Source: UBA3871 sp041797745 (GTDB taxonomy: Bacteria; Bacillota; Clostridia; Peptostreptococcales; Anaerovoracaceae). Taken from it: a DNA stretch of 60,929 nucleotides. Every line of letters begins with the position of its first letter. The stretch's first letter is position 1. The notes under the pieces were generated by a model, which saw nothing but the letters and a program-made list of their open reading frames with translations, was not told the origin of the DNA and did not search any database. The stretch covers positions 1 through 60,929 of the forward strand of contig JBHBZU010000055.1 of assembly GCA_041797745.1 (NCBI GenBank), given 5' to 3'. Shown here one piece after another: positions 44,160 to 52,240 of this stretch. The position numbers were made by a program, and so were the translations under genes.

Positions 44160-45918
44160 TTAACCTCCTATCTTCCAATTTACAGATTTCTGATATTCTT
44201 CCCAAAGCTTTTTATAATGCCCATTTATATCTATTAAATCCGCATGCTTACCTGCTTCCACGATTTTCCCATTATCAATAACAAGAATCTTGTCCGCATC
44301 TGTTACTGTAGATAATCTATGAGCAATCATTAGCGTTGTCTTATTTTTTTGACAGCTTCTTAAAAGACTCCTGAATTAAATGTTCATTTTCGGAATCTGC
44401 AAAAGCTGTGGCTTCGTCCAAAATGATAATATCTGCGTCTTTCAGAAAAGCTCTCGCTATAGAAAGCCTTTGAGCTTCTCCCCCTGAAAAATAGGTTCCC
44501 TTTGTTCCGTAAACAGTATCTAGTCCGTCTTCCAAGCCTTGAACAATATCCTTAGACCCCGAACTCATCAAAGCACTTTCTATTTCTTTATCCATCGCCT
44601 CAGGTTTTGCAAGCAAAAGATTATCTCTTAAACTCATTTTAAATAACTTGGAATTTTGAAATACAAAAGCGATTTTTTTCATCAAAGCCTCTTTTTCAAA
44701 ATCTTTTATATTGATTCCTCCAATATAGATTTCACCTGATTTAATATCGTAAAATCTTGCAGCAAGCCTCGCTATAGTAGTTTTACCACTGCCTGATGAA
44801 CCAACTAAAGCAACTCGTTCTCCCTTGTTTACTTTAAATGAAATATTATCTAAAACATTTTCACCGCCATAAGAAAAGCTTACATTTTTAAATTCTATCC
44901 CGACATCAGAACTTGTCTTGTTTCCATAAACAAAATCATCAAATTCAAGTATCTTTTCAATTTTATCTAAAGCAAGTTCTGCAAAGTAGCTGAACTGTGT
45001 AATCGTCGCAGTTCTCATAATAAAAATTGCAAATGCCGGTCCTATCAGAAAGTAAATAACAGAATCTGCAACTACATTAGATAAGTTTCCGTTAAATTTT
45101 ATTAAGAGCAACGCCACAGGCACTAAAAAAAATGCCGTCGATGTAGAAACTGTTTCAAACCATGACATTTTATTCGTGTAACTCATAGTAAGTTTCAGTG
45201 CATTATCTTTTATTTTTGCTATTAGTGAATATAACTTATCAAAACTCTCAACGCTTTGTGCAAATGTTTTAACAACGGGAATCCCCCTAACATATTCCAC
45301 GGTCTGAGAAGACAAGTTGGAAAGTTCTGCATAATACTCATCTTTCATTTTCTTGGTTTCGGACGTCATCATTGATGACATTAATATCATGCCAATTATC
45401 ATCGGTATCATACTTGCGAGTCCTAGCTTCCAGTTAAACATAAAGAAAAACACAAGTAGCACTATCGGCGATATAATAGTCATCGCCATATCGGGAAGTT
45501 GATGTGCTAAAAAAGAATGGGTTTCAGACGCTCCTGATACAATGACATTTCTTATCTTTCCGCTTTCTTTATCATCGAAATACCCGAGCGGTTTGTTTAT
45601 TAGTTTTGTCACTGAAGTCTTAATAATGTTATCTTCCACTTCAAATGCAAAAATATGGGACAAAATTAGACCTATTAGGTATATAAACAGGCCAATTCCG
45701 GCAAAGACTGCCGCATAAATTGAGTTTTCCTTTACATAATCAAAATTCACCGTTCCATTTAAAATTAAGTTATTTACAATTCTATGAATATAGACCATCG
45801 GTAACAAAACCATGACGCCTGATACAGCAGACATAGCCATAGCAATATATAGTAAAAAACCTTTTTTACCACCGTAATACATTAGTCTTTTCAATATTGA
45901 TTTTTTCTTATTCTTCAC
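44160..45918 (-). pseudogene. ABC exporter half-transporter A, frameshifted before its H-loop
   Basis: The GTG start at 45918 follows AGGAGG. The intact frame runs 525 residues: six-helix exporter domain, Walker A GSSGSGKTT, signature FSGGEAQRLSIARA, Walker B IIILDEATAFAD. It ends early after an A7 tract (T7 at 44344-44350). With one A fewer the frame continues TTLMIAHRLSTVTDADKILV through the missing H-loop and D-loop region to a stop at 44160, giving 585 residues, the normal length. As read, the protein would lack the switch His and the C-terminus. Gene B starts four bases after its stop, so the two are coupled. It is probably half of a heterodimer with gene B. Confidence 0.75.
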
Positions 45919-46040
45919 TGAATAACTCCTCCTTTTTTCATCAACAAGCTCTGCAAATAGCCTTTTCAGACTAATTTTAGGGACTTTCTTTTAAGCTTTA
46001 GTCGAATATACATAGCTTTTCTTGCTTTTATTTTTTATTT

Positions 46041-46069
46041 ATTGTATGATAAATAAAGATTTTAATCAA
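46041..46069 (-). promoter_or_regulatory. promoter of the ABC/MATE cassette
   Basis: TTGATT (46064-46069) and TACAAT (46041-46046) on the minus strand with a 17-base spacer. The -35 hexamer directly abuts a perfect palindrome, so an activator bound there could contact polymerase. Confidence 0.65.
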
Positions 46070-46117
46070 TTAGCCATGGCTAACTATGTCTATTCGGGAT
46101 AATGTCTATTTGGGATA
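46070..46117. promoter_or_regulatory. palindrome and direct repeats between araC-type gene and ABC cassette
   Basis: TTAGCCATGGCTAA (46070-46083) is a perfect 14-bp palindrome. It is followed by two 16-bp tandem units, ATGTCTATTCGGGATA (46086-46101) and ATGTCTATTTGGGATA (46102-46117), differing at one base. Direct repeats next to a -35 box are typical AraC-family half-sites. They also overlap the region just upstream of the regulator's own start. Confidence 0.6.
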
Positions 46118-46140
46118 AAATATAAGAATGGAGGCATAAT

Positions 46141-47127
46141 ATGAGTGATTTTTATGACTTTGTTAAAAACTTTTTTTCTGCTGATGAGTGTATTGAAAAC
46201 ACAAAATACTCCACTGTAGGACATACATTCTGTTTTAATAGGGATGATTCCGAGGGAATCTATTGGTTCTACGAGGGAGATAATTTCACTATTGATATTC
46301 ATGACGTCTTCATAAAAAAAGAAATTATCCATACAAGTTTTTCAGGTTTAGATAATTTCTATTCTTTCTATTCCTCTTATCTGGTTACTGCAAATGGAGA
46401 ATGTTTTAATCCTTATCAAAATCTTTCTTCAAACTCACTGTATGTTATAAATACAAAAAATGCTAAAAACTACAAGTTCATATTTCACAAAAACTCTCCC
46501 TATTTGGGAATAGGGATAAATTTCAAACAAGCTATGATAGAAGAATGTCTATCCTCTTATAAAAATAAAGTTTGTAATTATGAGGATTTATTTTTTAATA
46601 CCAGCACTACAATAAACAAATCTTTAGAAAGAATTGCAAAGGATATACTTAATTGTAAAATGATATCTCCTGCTGCCGAAATCTTTTTTGAATCAAAGGC
46701 AAAGGAATGGTTAAGTATTACAATAGACTCATTTCTAAATAAGTATAACAACCCTATATCCATTACCGATGATGAAGCTTTGAAAAATGTTGCTAATTAT
46801 ATAGATGATCATTATGCAATATCAATCTCACAAGATACTTTAGAAAAAATATCCACTATGAGTGGTACAAAACTAAAAAAATTATTTAAACAAAAATATC
46901 AGTGCACAATTACAGAATATACTCAAAGACGGCGAATGAATATGGCGGAAATTCTTCTGCTAAACTCTACCCTTAAAATTCAGGATATCGCAGAAGCTGT
47001 AGGATATTCCTCTCATAGTAAATTTAGTACCTGTTTCAAAAAATACAAGGGATTTTACCCCAAAGATATTAAAAAATACACAAAAAATATTCCGGCTCCC
47101 CATAACAACGAAAAAGAGATTGATTAG
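46141..47127 (+). CDS. AraC family transcriptional regulator
   Basis: 328 residues. A variable N-terminal effector region of about 220 residues and a C-terminal double helix-turn-helix: SISQDTLEKISTMSGTKLKKLFKQKY then LKIQDIAEAVGYSSHSKFSTCFKKYKGFYPKD, the standard AraC signature. GGAGG sits six bases before the ATG. Its base composition is visibly AT-richer than that of its neighbours. It is divergent from the ABC/ABC/MATE genes, so it probably activates them in response to an unknown ligand, as with AraC-type regulators of YbtPQ-like exporters. The stop codon lies inside the terminator stem. Confidence 0.9.
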   Translation: MSDFYDFVKNFFSADECIENTKYSTVGHTFCFNRDDSEGIYWFYEGDNFTIDIHDVFIKKEIIHTSFSGLDNFYSFYSSYLVTANGECFNPYQNLSSNSLYVINTKNAKNYKFIFHKNSPYLGIGINFKQAMIEECLSSYKNKVCNYEDLFFNTSTTINKSLERIAKDILNCKMISPAAEIFFESKAKEWLSITIDSFLNKYNNPISITDDEALKNVANYIDDHYAISISQDTLEKISTMSGTKLKKLFKQKYQCTITEYTQRRRMNMAEILLLNSTLKIQDIAEAVGYSSHSKFSTCFKKYKGFYPKDIKKYTKNIPAPHNNEKEID

Positions 47128-47143
47128 TTTTCAATCTCTTTTT
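47111..47143. terminator. terminator between convergent araC-type and ParA-like genes
   Basis: AAAAAGAGATTGA (47111-47123) pairs with TCAATCTCTTTTT (47131-47143). The AraC stop codon falls in the loop. A- and T-runs on both sides allow use on either strand. Confidence 0.85.
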
Positions 47144-47205
47144 CTACCTTGATTCTAAAACTTTTTTCTCCATTCATTAAAAGCAAAATATCCTTTTTCA
47201 TTTGC

Positions 47206-48066
47206 TTATGAACTTATTGCTTTTGCTATAGCCTGTATTTCTTCGCCAATTTCTTCCCTAATATTTTTATATGCCAAAGGTATTTTGCAATTAAATTCTG
47301 CAAAGCATATATCCTCCTCAAAAATCGCAGATATCCAAAAGATTTTCCTTACCCCTAAAAAATCCATGATTTCATAGGTCGGTGCCCCTTGATTTTTTCT
47401 ATTAACCACATAGGTTATATGTACTCCCTTTTCTTCGGTAATTCTCTTAAACTCTGATAATCTCTCCATCCCTGCCATTAATTTAGAGGGATGGCAATCT
47501 GTAACCACTATGACTTCATCCAACTCTTGAATAATTTTTTCAAGATAATAGGCATTCCCATATGCACCGTAGTCTGTAACACAAAGATTGCATTTTAAAT
47601 CGGACTGTAACCTTTCGATAAACCCGTAATAACGTCCAATATCTTCCTCTGAATTGCTCTCTTTTTTCGCTTCATTCAAAGCACCCTCCGGATCAAAAAC
47701 CGCCCAATTTATGTGTTCATCTATATTAAATACTTCTCTGATGTTTTCATTTCGCTCCAGCATGTCAAATATATCCTGATAGCTTCTTAATGAAAATCTC
47801 TTATCCATGCCAAGTAAATCATAAACTCGCGCCTTTGGCATTCCCATCAATTTTTCATTTAGGTATCCCGCCGCATCCACAAAACCTACACTGTTTTCTT
47901 TAAGTCTTGATAGATTCCACGCTAAAGATAAGGACAAAAAAGTAGCTCCCACGCCCTCTGCCAGTCCAAATACTCCTATTCTCCTGTTATTATCCACCTT
48001 GAAAGTCTCCTGCCATACTTCTCGTGAAAGATTTCTCCCAAGTTCATGTTTTTTCCCCATAATCAT
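47206..48066 (-). CDS. ParA/MinD/CpaE-like protein with degenerate P-loop
   Basis: 286 residues. RIGVFGLAEGVGATFLSLSLAWNLS aligns with the deviant Walker A of ParA/MinD ATPases (xKGGxGKT), but neither Lys is present (AEGVGAT). VGFVDAAGYLNEKL, AVFDPEG and VIVVTDCHPSKLMAGMERL follow the later Walker A', B and switch positions of the fold. It resembles CpaE/TadZ-type or FlhG-like members that bind nucleotide weakly. No pilus, flagellar or plasmid genes are near. The start is placed at 48066 with AAAGGATGG upstream; a start two codons later is possible. Function is unknown. Confidence 0.7.
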   Translation of the reverse strand: MIMGKKHELGRNLSREVWQETFKVDNNRRIGVFGLAEGVGATFLSLSLAWNLSRLKENSVGFVDAAGYLNEKLMGMPKARVYDLLGMDKRFSLRSYQDIFDMLERNENIREVFNIDEHINWAVFDPEGALNEAKKESNSEEDIGRYYGFIERLQSDLKCNLCVTDYGAYGNAYYLEKIIQELDEVIVVTDCHPSKLMAGMERLSEFKRITEEKGVHITYVVNRKNQGAPTYEIMDFLGVRKIFWISAIFEEDICFAEFNCKIPLAYKNIREEIGEEIQAIAKAISS

Positions 48067-48488
48067 GCTCTATATCCATCCTTTATTTTTGTTTTCAGTT
48101 ACCGAAACCTTAAATATCAAGCATTTAAAGTTTTCATACATAAAATTTCAACCGCTTCCATATAAATAGCTTATCCATACATTTTTAGTTTCAAATGTAA
48201 TTGTAGTTGCAATTTTAATTATGTATGCAATTCGTAGTTTGATATGTAATTGTAATTTAACTTATGCCTGTAGCTTCAATTTTAATTACAATTCCAGCTT
48301 CCATTTTACTTATACTTGACCTTTCCAAATTTGGAAATACTGCAAAAAATCACAAAAGTCAGGTCATGAAAGACCCGACTATTTGTTTAACTCAATATAA
48401 TTTTACCAAAATTTTACATCAGTTGCAAGTATCAATTCAGAAAATCCAAACTTCAACTCTTATTCCATAGTATAAGCTAAAGCCTTAA
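48067..48488. other. AT-rich intergenic region with degenerate repeats
   Basis: About 420 bases without a credible gene. From 48190 to 48300 phrases such as ATGTAATTGTAGTT, ATGTAATTGTAATTT, GCAATTTTAATTA and TCAATTTTAATTA recur in degenerate form. A perfect 16-bp palindrome TTTCCAAATTTGGAAA lies at 48322-48337. The transketolase terminator is at 48345-48382. Confidence 0.6.
48345..48382 (-). terminator. intrinsic terminator after the transketolase genes
   Basis: On the minus strand AGTCGGGTC pairs with GACCTGACT (one G-U), loop TTTCAT, followed by TTTGTGATTTTTT. Confidence 0.75.
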
Positions 48489-49418
48489 CTAGACCAAAGA
48501 CTTTACTGCTGCAACGATATCTTTAGCTGTCATGCCGTACTTTTCCTTGAGCTGATCAGGCTTACCTGATTCGCCGAAAGTATCTTTCTGACCTACCATA
48601 GCCATCTTTACAGGGCACTTGCGTACCACCACTTCCGCTACTGCACTTCCAAGACCGCCGATTACGGAATGTTCCTCCGCGGTTACAATTTTCCCTGTCT
48701 GTTCAGCAGCGCGCACGATAATATCCTCATCCAAAGGCTTTATGGTGTGCATGTCTATTACCCTTACATCAATGCCCTCGCCCGCCAATTCTTCGGCAGC
48801 AATTAAGGCTTCATTAACCATAATTCCTGTGGCGATAACGGTTACATCTCTTCCTCCGCGAACCATATTCCCTTTGCCTAAAACAATGTCACTATCTGTT
48901 TCGTAGAAAGTAGGTACTGCCGCTCTTCCCAGTCTGATGTAGCAAGGACCGTTCATATCTACGCATTGGCGAATAAGAGCCTTGGCACAAACAGCGTCTG
49001 ACGGATTTACCACTGTCATTTCAGGAATAGTTCTCATGAGAGCTAAATCCTCAAAAGTCTGGTGAGTAGCACCGTCTTCACCTACCGTAATACCTGCGTG
49101 GGTAGCGCAAACCTTAACGTTTGCATGAGTGTAGCCGATGGAATTTCTAATAATTTCAAAAGCTCTGCCCGCTGCAAACATAGCAAAAGTTGAAGCACAT
49201 ACCACCTTTCCTGTGTGGGCAATGCCTGCCGCTGTCGCATATAGGTTCTGCTCTGCAATGCCCATATTAAAGAATCTTTCAGGGTAAGCCTTTGAAAATT
49301 CTGAGGTCATGGTGGATTTAGAAAGGTCTGCATCCATAACTACCAAATTTTTATTTTCAGCACCAAGTTCCACCAGAACTTGACCATATGCCTGTCTTGT
49401 TGCCATCTTATCTCCCAT
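48489..49418 (-). CDS. transketolase, C-terminal subunit
   Basis: 309 residues covering the pyrimidine-binding and C-terminal domains of transketolase: MATRQAYGQVLVELGAENKNLVVMDADLSKST, FFNMGIAEQNLYATAAGIAHTGK (catalytic Glu for ThDP), HAGITVGEDGATHQ and the VTAEEHSVIGGLGSAVAE C-terminal motif. Split transketolases, with each half a separate gene, are common in Clostridia and archaea. The start overlaps the stop of the N-terminal gene (TAATG) with GGAGGTG upstream, so translation is coupled. Together they run the non-oxidative pentose phosphate pathway, consuming pentoses released by nucleoside salvage. Confidence 0.94.
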   Translation of the reverse strand: MGDKMATRQAYGQVLVELGAENKNLVVMDADLSKSTMTSEFSKAYPERFFNMGIAEQNLYATAAGIAHTGKVVCASTFAMFAAGRAFEIIRNSIGYTHANVKVCATHAGITVGEDGATHQTFEDLALMRTIPEMTVVNPSDAVCAKALIRQCVDMNGPCYIRLGRAAVPTFYETDSDIVLGKGNMVRGGRDVTVIATGIMVNEALIAAEELAGEGIDVRVIDMHTIKPLDEDIIVRAAEQTGKIVTAEEHSVIGGLGSAVAEVVVRKCPVKMAMVGQKDTFGESGKPDQLKEKYGMTAKDIVAAVKSLV

Positions 49419-50236
49419 TAGAACTCACCTCCCAATTCCTTGATTGCCATTTCCGTTTCTTCCGCGTTAGGCGCTTTGCCGTGCCATCCTGCATTGTCCT
49501 GCATGAAAGAAACGCCCCTGCCTTTATTGGTCTTCGCTACTATAACAGTCGGCTGACCCTTGCAATCCCTTGCTTTGTCGAAAGCCTCAAAAATTTCCTC
49601 AAAGTTATGTCCGTCTATGGAGATAACGTTCCATCCGAAAGCGCTGAACTTTTCCGCAATAGGTGTTACTTTCATTACATCATCGTTCTTTCCGTCAATT
49701 TGAAGACCGTTCCAGTCAACAATGGCGCAGAGGTTGTCGAGATGATAATGAGCCGCAGACATTGCCTGCTCCCAAACGATACCCTCCTGAAGTTCACCGT
49801 CGCCTAAAAGTACATAAACTCTTCCTTTTCCGCCGGAAAGCTTTTCACCTAAAGCCATGCCTCCTGCCGCTGCAAAGCCCTGACCGAGAGAACCTGTGGA
49901 CATTTCAACACCGGGAACTTCGTGCATATTAGGATGACCTTGAAAATTTCCGTTGATTTTTCTTAAAGTAAGCACTTCTTCCTTGCTAAAATATCCGCGA
50001 AGTGCCAATGCTGCGTACTGCACAGGACCTGCGTGTCCCTTGGAGAGAACAAACCTGTCCCGACCCTCCATCTTAGGATTTGTAGGGTCAATATTCATCT
50101 CCTTGAAATAAAGTGCTGTTACAATATCCGCTGCTGATAAACTTCCGCCCGGATGACCGCTGCCTGCGGCTGAAATGGCTTTGATGACACCTACACGTAG
50201 GTTCTTTGCCATCTGTTCAAATTTGATGTAGTCCAT
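49418..50236 (-). CDS. transketolase, N-terminal subunit
   Basis: 272 residues with the ThDP-binding half: GSGHPGGSLSAADIVTALYF, DRFVLSKGHAGPVQYAALA, GSLGQGFAAAGGMALGEKL and the ThDP/metal motif LLGDGELQEGIVWEQAMSAAHYHLDNLCAIVDWNGLQIDG (GDG...N). It pairs with the C-terminal subunit encoded next. AAAGGACAGG precedes the ATG. It lies about 50 bases downstream of the WecG/TagA gene in the same direction. Confidence 0.95.
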   Translation of the reverse strand: MDYIKFEQMAKNLRVGVIKAISAAGSGHPGGSLSAADIVTALYFKEMNIDPTNPKMEGRDRFVLSKGHAGPVQYAALALRGYFSKEEVLTLRKINGNFQGHPNMHEVPGVEMSTGSLGQGFAAAGGMALGEKLSGGKGRVYVLLGDGELQEGIVWEQAMSAAHYHLDNLCAIVDWNGLQIDGKNDDVMKVTPIAEKFSAFGWNVISIDGHNFEEIFEAFDKARDCKGQPTVIVAKTNKGRGVSFMQDNAGWHGKAPNAEETEMAIKELGGEF

Positions 50237-50286
50237 GGTACCTGTCCTTTCATGTGATAACGATAATATATTAAATAATTTAAAAT

Positions 50287-51072
50287 TTACTGCCTCTGGC
50301 CTTTAGAAAAAATAACCCTGATTATAAACACCGGAAGTTGCAAAACTCTCTTAAATCGAACCGGCTCTTTTATGAATCTGTAAAGCCACTCGATATTGTG
50401 TTCCTGCCAAAACCTAGGGGCGCGCTTAACGGTGCCTGCCCATACGTCCAATGTTCCGCCTACGCCTATGGCAGCTTTTACCTTTGTAAACTCCTCTGCG
50501 TGTTCATATACAAACTTTTCTTGTTTAGGAGAGCCCAATGCCACACAGAGAAAGTCTGCCCCGCTCTCGTTGATTTTAGCCACCAAAGCCGCCTCATCTT
50601 CCGGCTTAAAATATCCGTCGTTAGTGCCTGCCACTATCAAATTAGGGTAAGCTTTTTTCATGGCTTCTGCCGCAAGATTTGCCACAGAATCACGCTCTTC
50701 ATTGGCGGGCTTGCTTCCCAAAAGGAAGATGGATTGCTCCTTTTCTTCAAGTCTTCCTAAAATGCGATTTAAGAAGTCCACGCCTGTACAGCGTTCCTTT
50801 AACGGAAGCTTCAAAATCTTTGCAGCCTTTACCAAGCCTATTCCGTCAGGAATAATGAGAGCTGCCTGCTCAATCAATTCCTTTAACACCGAATCTTTTG
50901 TAGCATTCACTATAATTTCAGAATTTGGTGTTACTATCAAATCGCAACCTGAACTGTCCATAAGCTCATCATATCTTGCAAGTGCCAAGTCATAGTCCAC
51001 CATATCTACAGGTATATCAAGTATCCTTATTCTTTGAATTTCCTGTGTCTGCGCCGTATTAATAGCTGACAT
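50287..51072 (-). CDS. WecG/TagA/CpsF family glycosyltransferase
   Basis: 261 residues matching the GT26 family: VTPNSEIIVNATKD, IIPDGIGLVKAAKIL, FLLGSKPAN, GTNDGYF, VALGSPKQEKF and GVGGTLDVWAGTVKRAPRFWQEHNIEWLYR. Such enzymes (TagA, WecG) add a ManNAc or similar sugar to undecaprenyl-linked GlcNAc at the membrane surface during wall teichoic acid or polysaccharide synthesis. It follows csaB by about 30 bases with AAGGAG upstream, pointing to synthesis of the polymer that CsaB pyruvylates. Confidence 0.93.
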   Translation of the reverse strand: MSAINTAQTQEIQRIRILDIPVDMVDYDLALARYDELMDSSGCDLIVTPNSEIIVNATKDSVLKELIEQAALIIPDGIGLVKAAKILKLPLKERCTGVDFLNRILGRLEEKEQSIFLLGSKPANEERDSVANLAAEAMKKAYPNLIVAGTNDGYFKPEDEAALVAKINESGADFLCVALGSPKQEKFVYEHAEEFTKVKAAIGVGGTLDVWAGTVKRAPRFWQEHNIEWLYRFIKEPVRFKRVLQLPVFIIRVIFSKGQRQ

Positions 51073-51100
51073 AAAAATCTCCTTATCTAAAATCCCAAAA

Positions 51101-52240
51101 TCAACCCTTTTCCATAATTTTGCGAATCATATTTTCATTGGTATATAGTTTTTCTTTAAGTTCGGCGACCTTTTCCCTCATCTTTTCACAAATCTCTTTA
51201 CGGTTTGCTTGCAAGCGGTCGTATTCTTCTAGGAAATATTCTGCTGTAAAATCATAAATTGAACAAATAGCACGCATTCCAAGGGATTTCATAAAGGAAT
51301 TTATCTTCGGGTCATAGGATATGCCAATCATTGGAACACCCATAAGCGCTGCGTGAATCAGCGAGTGAAGTCTCACACCAACAAGCACATCCATATTACC
51401 TATAATGCTCATCATTTCATCAGTTAAATATTTGTGTCTTACCGCACAAACATTGCCTGACATTCCCATTTTTATAAGCCTCTTCTCCAGCTCTTCAATT
51501 ACCGCCATGTCCTCTTTAAAAAAGAACGGAATCAGTACAACCTGAGAATTTCTCTCCTCCACAAGCGCCTTAACGGAGCTTGTAAGTTCCTCTACGAACT
51601 CGGAGTCGGGTTTCTTTTCCTTGATGGCAAAACCCACCAAGTCTCTTGCGGTGTTTCTATCTAAACCCTCTGTTTTAAGAATTTCAAAACCTCTGTCTAA
51701 ATTTGTAGGGTTTAAGGAAAGTACAGGGTCGGCAGTAACAACTATCCTTTCGCTGTGGATACCAAGTTCTACCAAAAACTCCTTGGAGGCTTCATCCCGC
51801 ACCACAATTCCTGCTGATTTACTTAAAACTTTATGGGTCAGCTTGCGGTTAAAGGGTTCATTGATAGGGCCTATACCTTGGCTGTAGATGAAATAATTCT
51901 TACCTAAAAGCTTTGCCATCCACATTATGAAAAGATAATACAGAATACTCTTTTTGGAAGTTACATCCTGAAGCAAGCTTCCTCCGCCGCTTATCAAAAG
52001 GTCGCACTTCATCACTTCTTTTATAATAGTGAAAATCGACTTTCTGTTAGCGGAGCGAACCTGATACTTTTCCGCGGTACCCACAGGGTCGCTGGAAAGC
52101 ACGGTGATTTCCAGCCCTCCATACTTCCCCTCGGCAGTTTCCGTTAACCCCGCCTTTAAGCTGCTTGTAACAGCCTTTAAGATGGATTCGTCACCTATGT
52201 TGTTAAAACCGTAATAACCGGATATTAGAATTTTATACAT
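51101..52240 (-). CDS. csaB: polysaccharide pyruvyl transferase CsaB
   Basis: 379 residues: SGYYGFNNIGDESILKAV at the N-terminus, ISGGGSLLQDVTSKKSILYYL, YSQGIGPI, VVRDEASKEFL and VGVRLHSLIHAALMGVPMIGISYDPKI. This is the CsaB signature. CsaB adds ketal pyruvate to the secondary cell-wall polymer, creating the ligand for SLH domains. The SLH protein encoded at 27354-32267 is a natural client. It overlaps the DUF5693 gene by eight bases, so these are in one operon. Confidence 0.93.
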   Translation of the reverse strand: MYKILISGYYGFNNIGDESILKAVTSSLKAGLTETAEGKYGGLEITVLSSDPVGTAEKYQVRSANRKSIFTIIKEVMKCDLLISGGGSLLQDVTSKKSILYYLFIMWMAKLLGKNYFIYSQGIGPINEPFNRKLTHKVLSKSAGIVVRDEASKEFLVELGIHSERIVVTADPVLSLNPTNLDRGFEILKTEGLDRNTARDLVGFAIKEKKPDSEFVEELTSSVKALVEERNSQVVLIPFFFKEDMAVIEELEKRLIKMGMSGNVCAVRHKYLTDEMMSIIGNMDVLVGVRLHSLIHAALMGVPMIGISYDPKINSFMKSLGMRAICSIYDFTAEYFLEEYDRLQANRKEICEKMREKVAELKEKLYTNENMIRKIMEKG

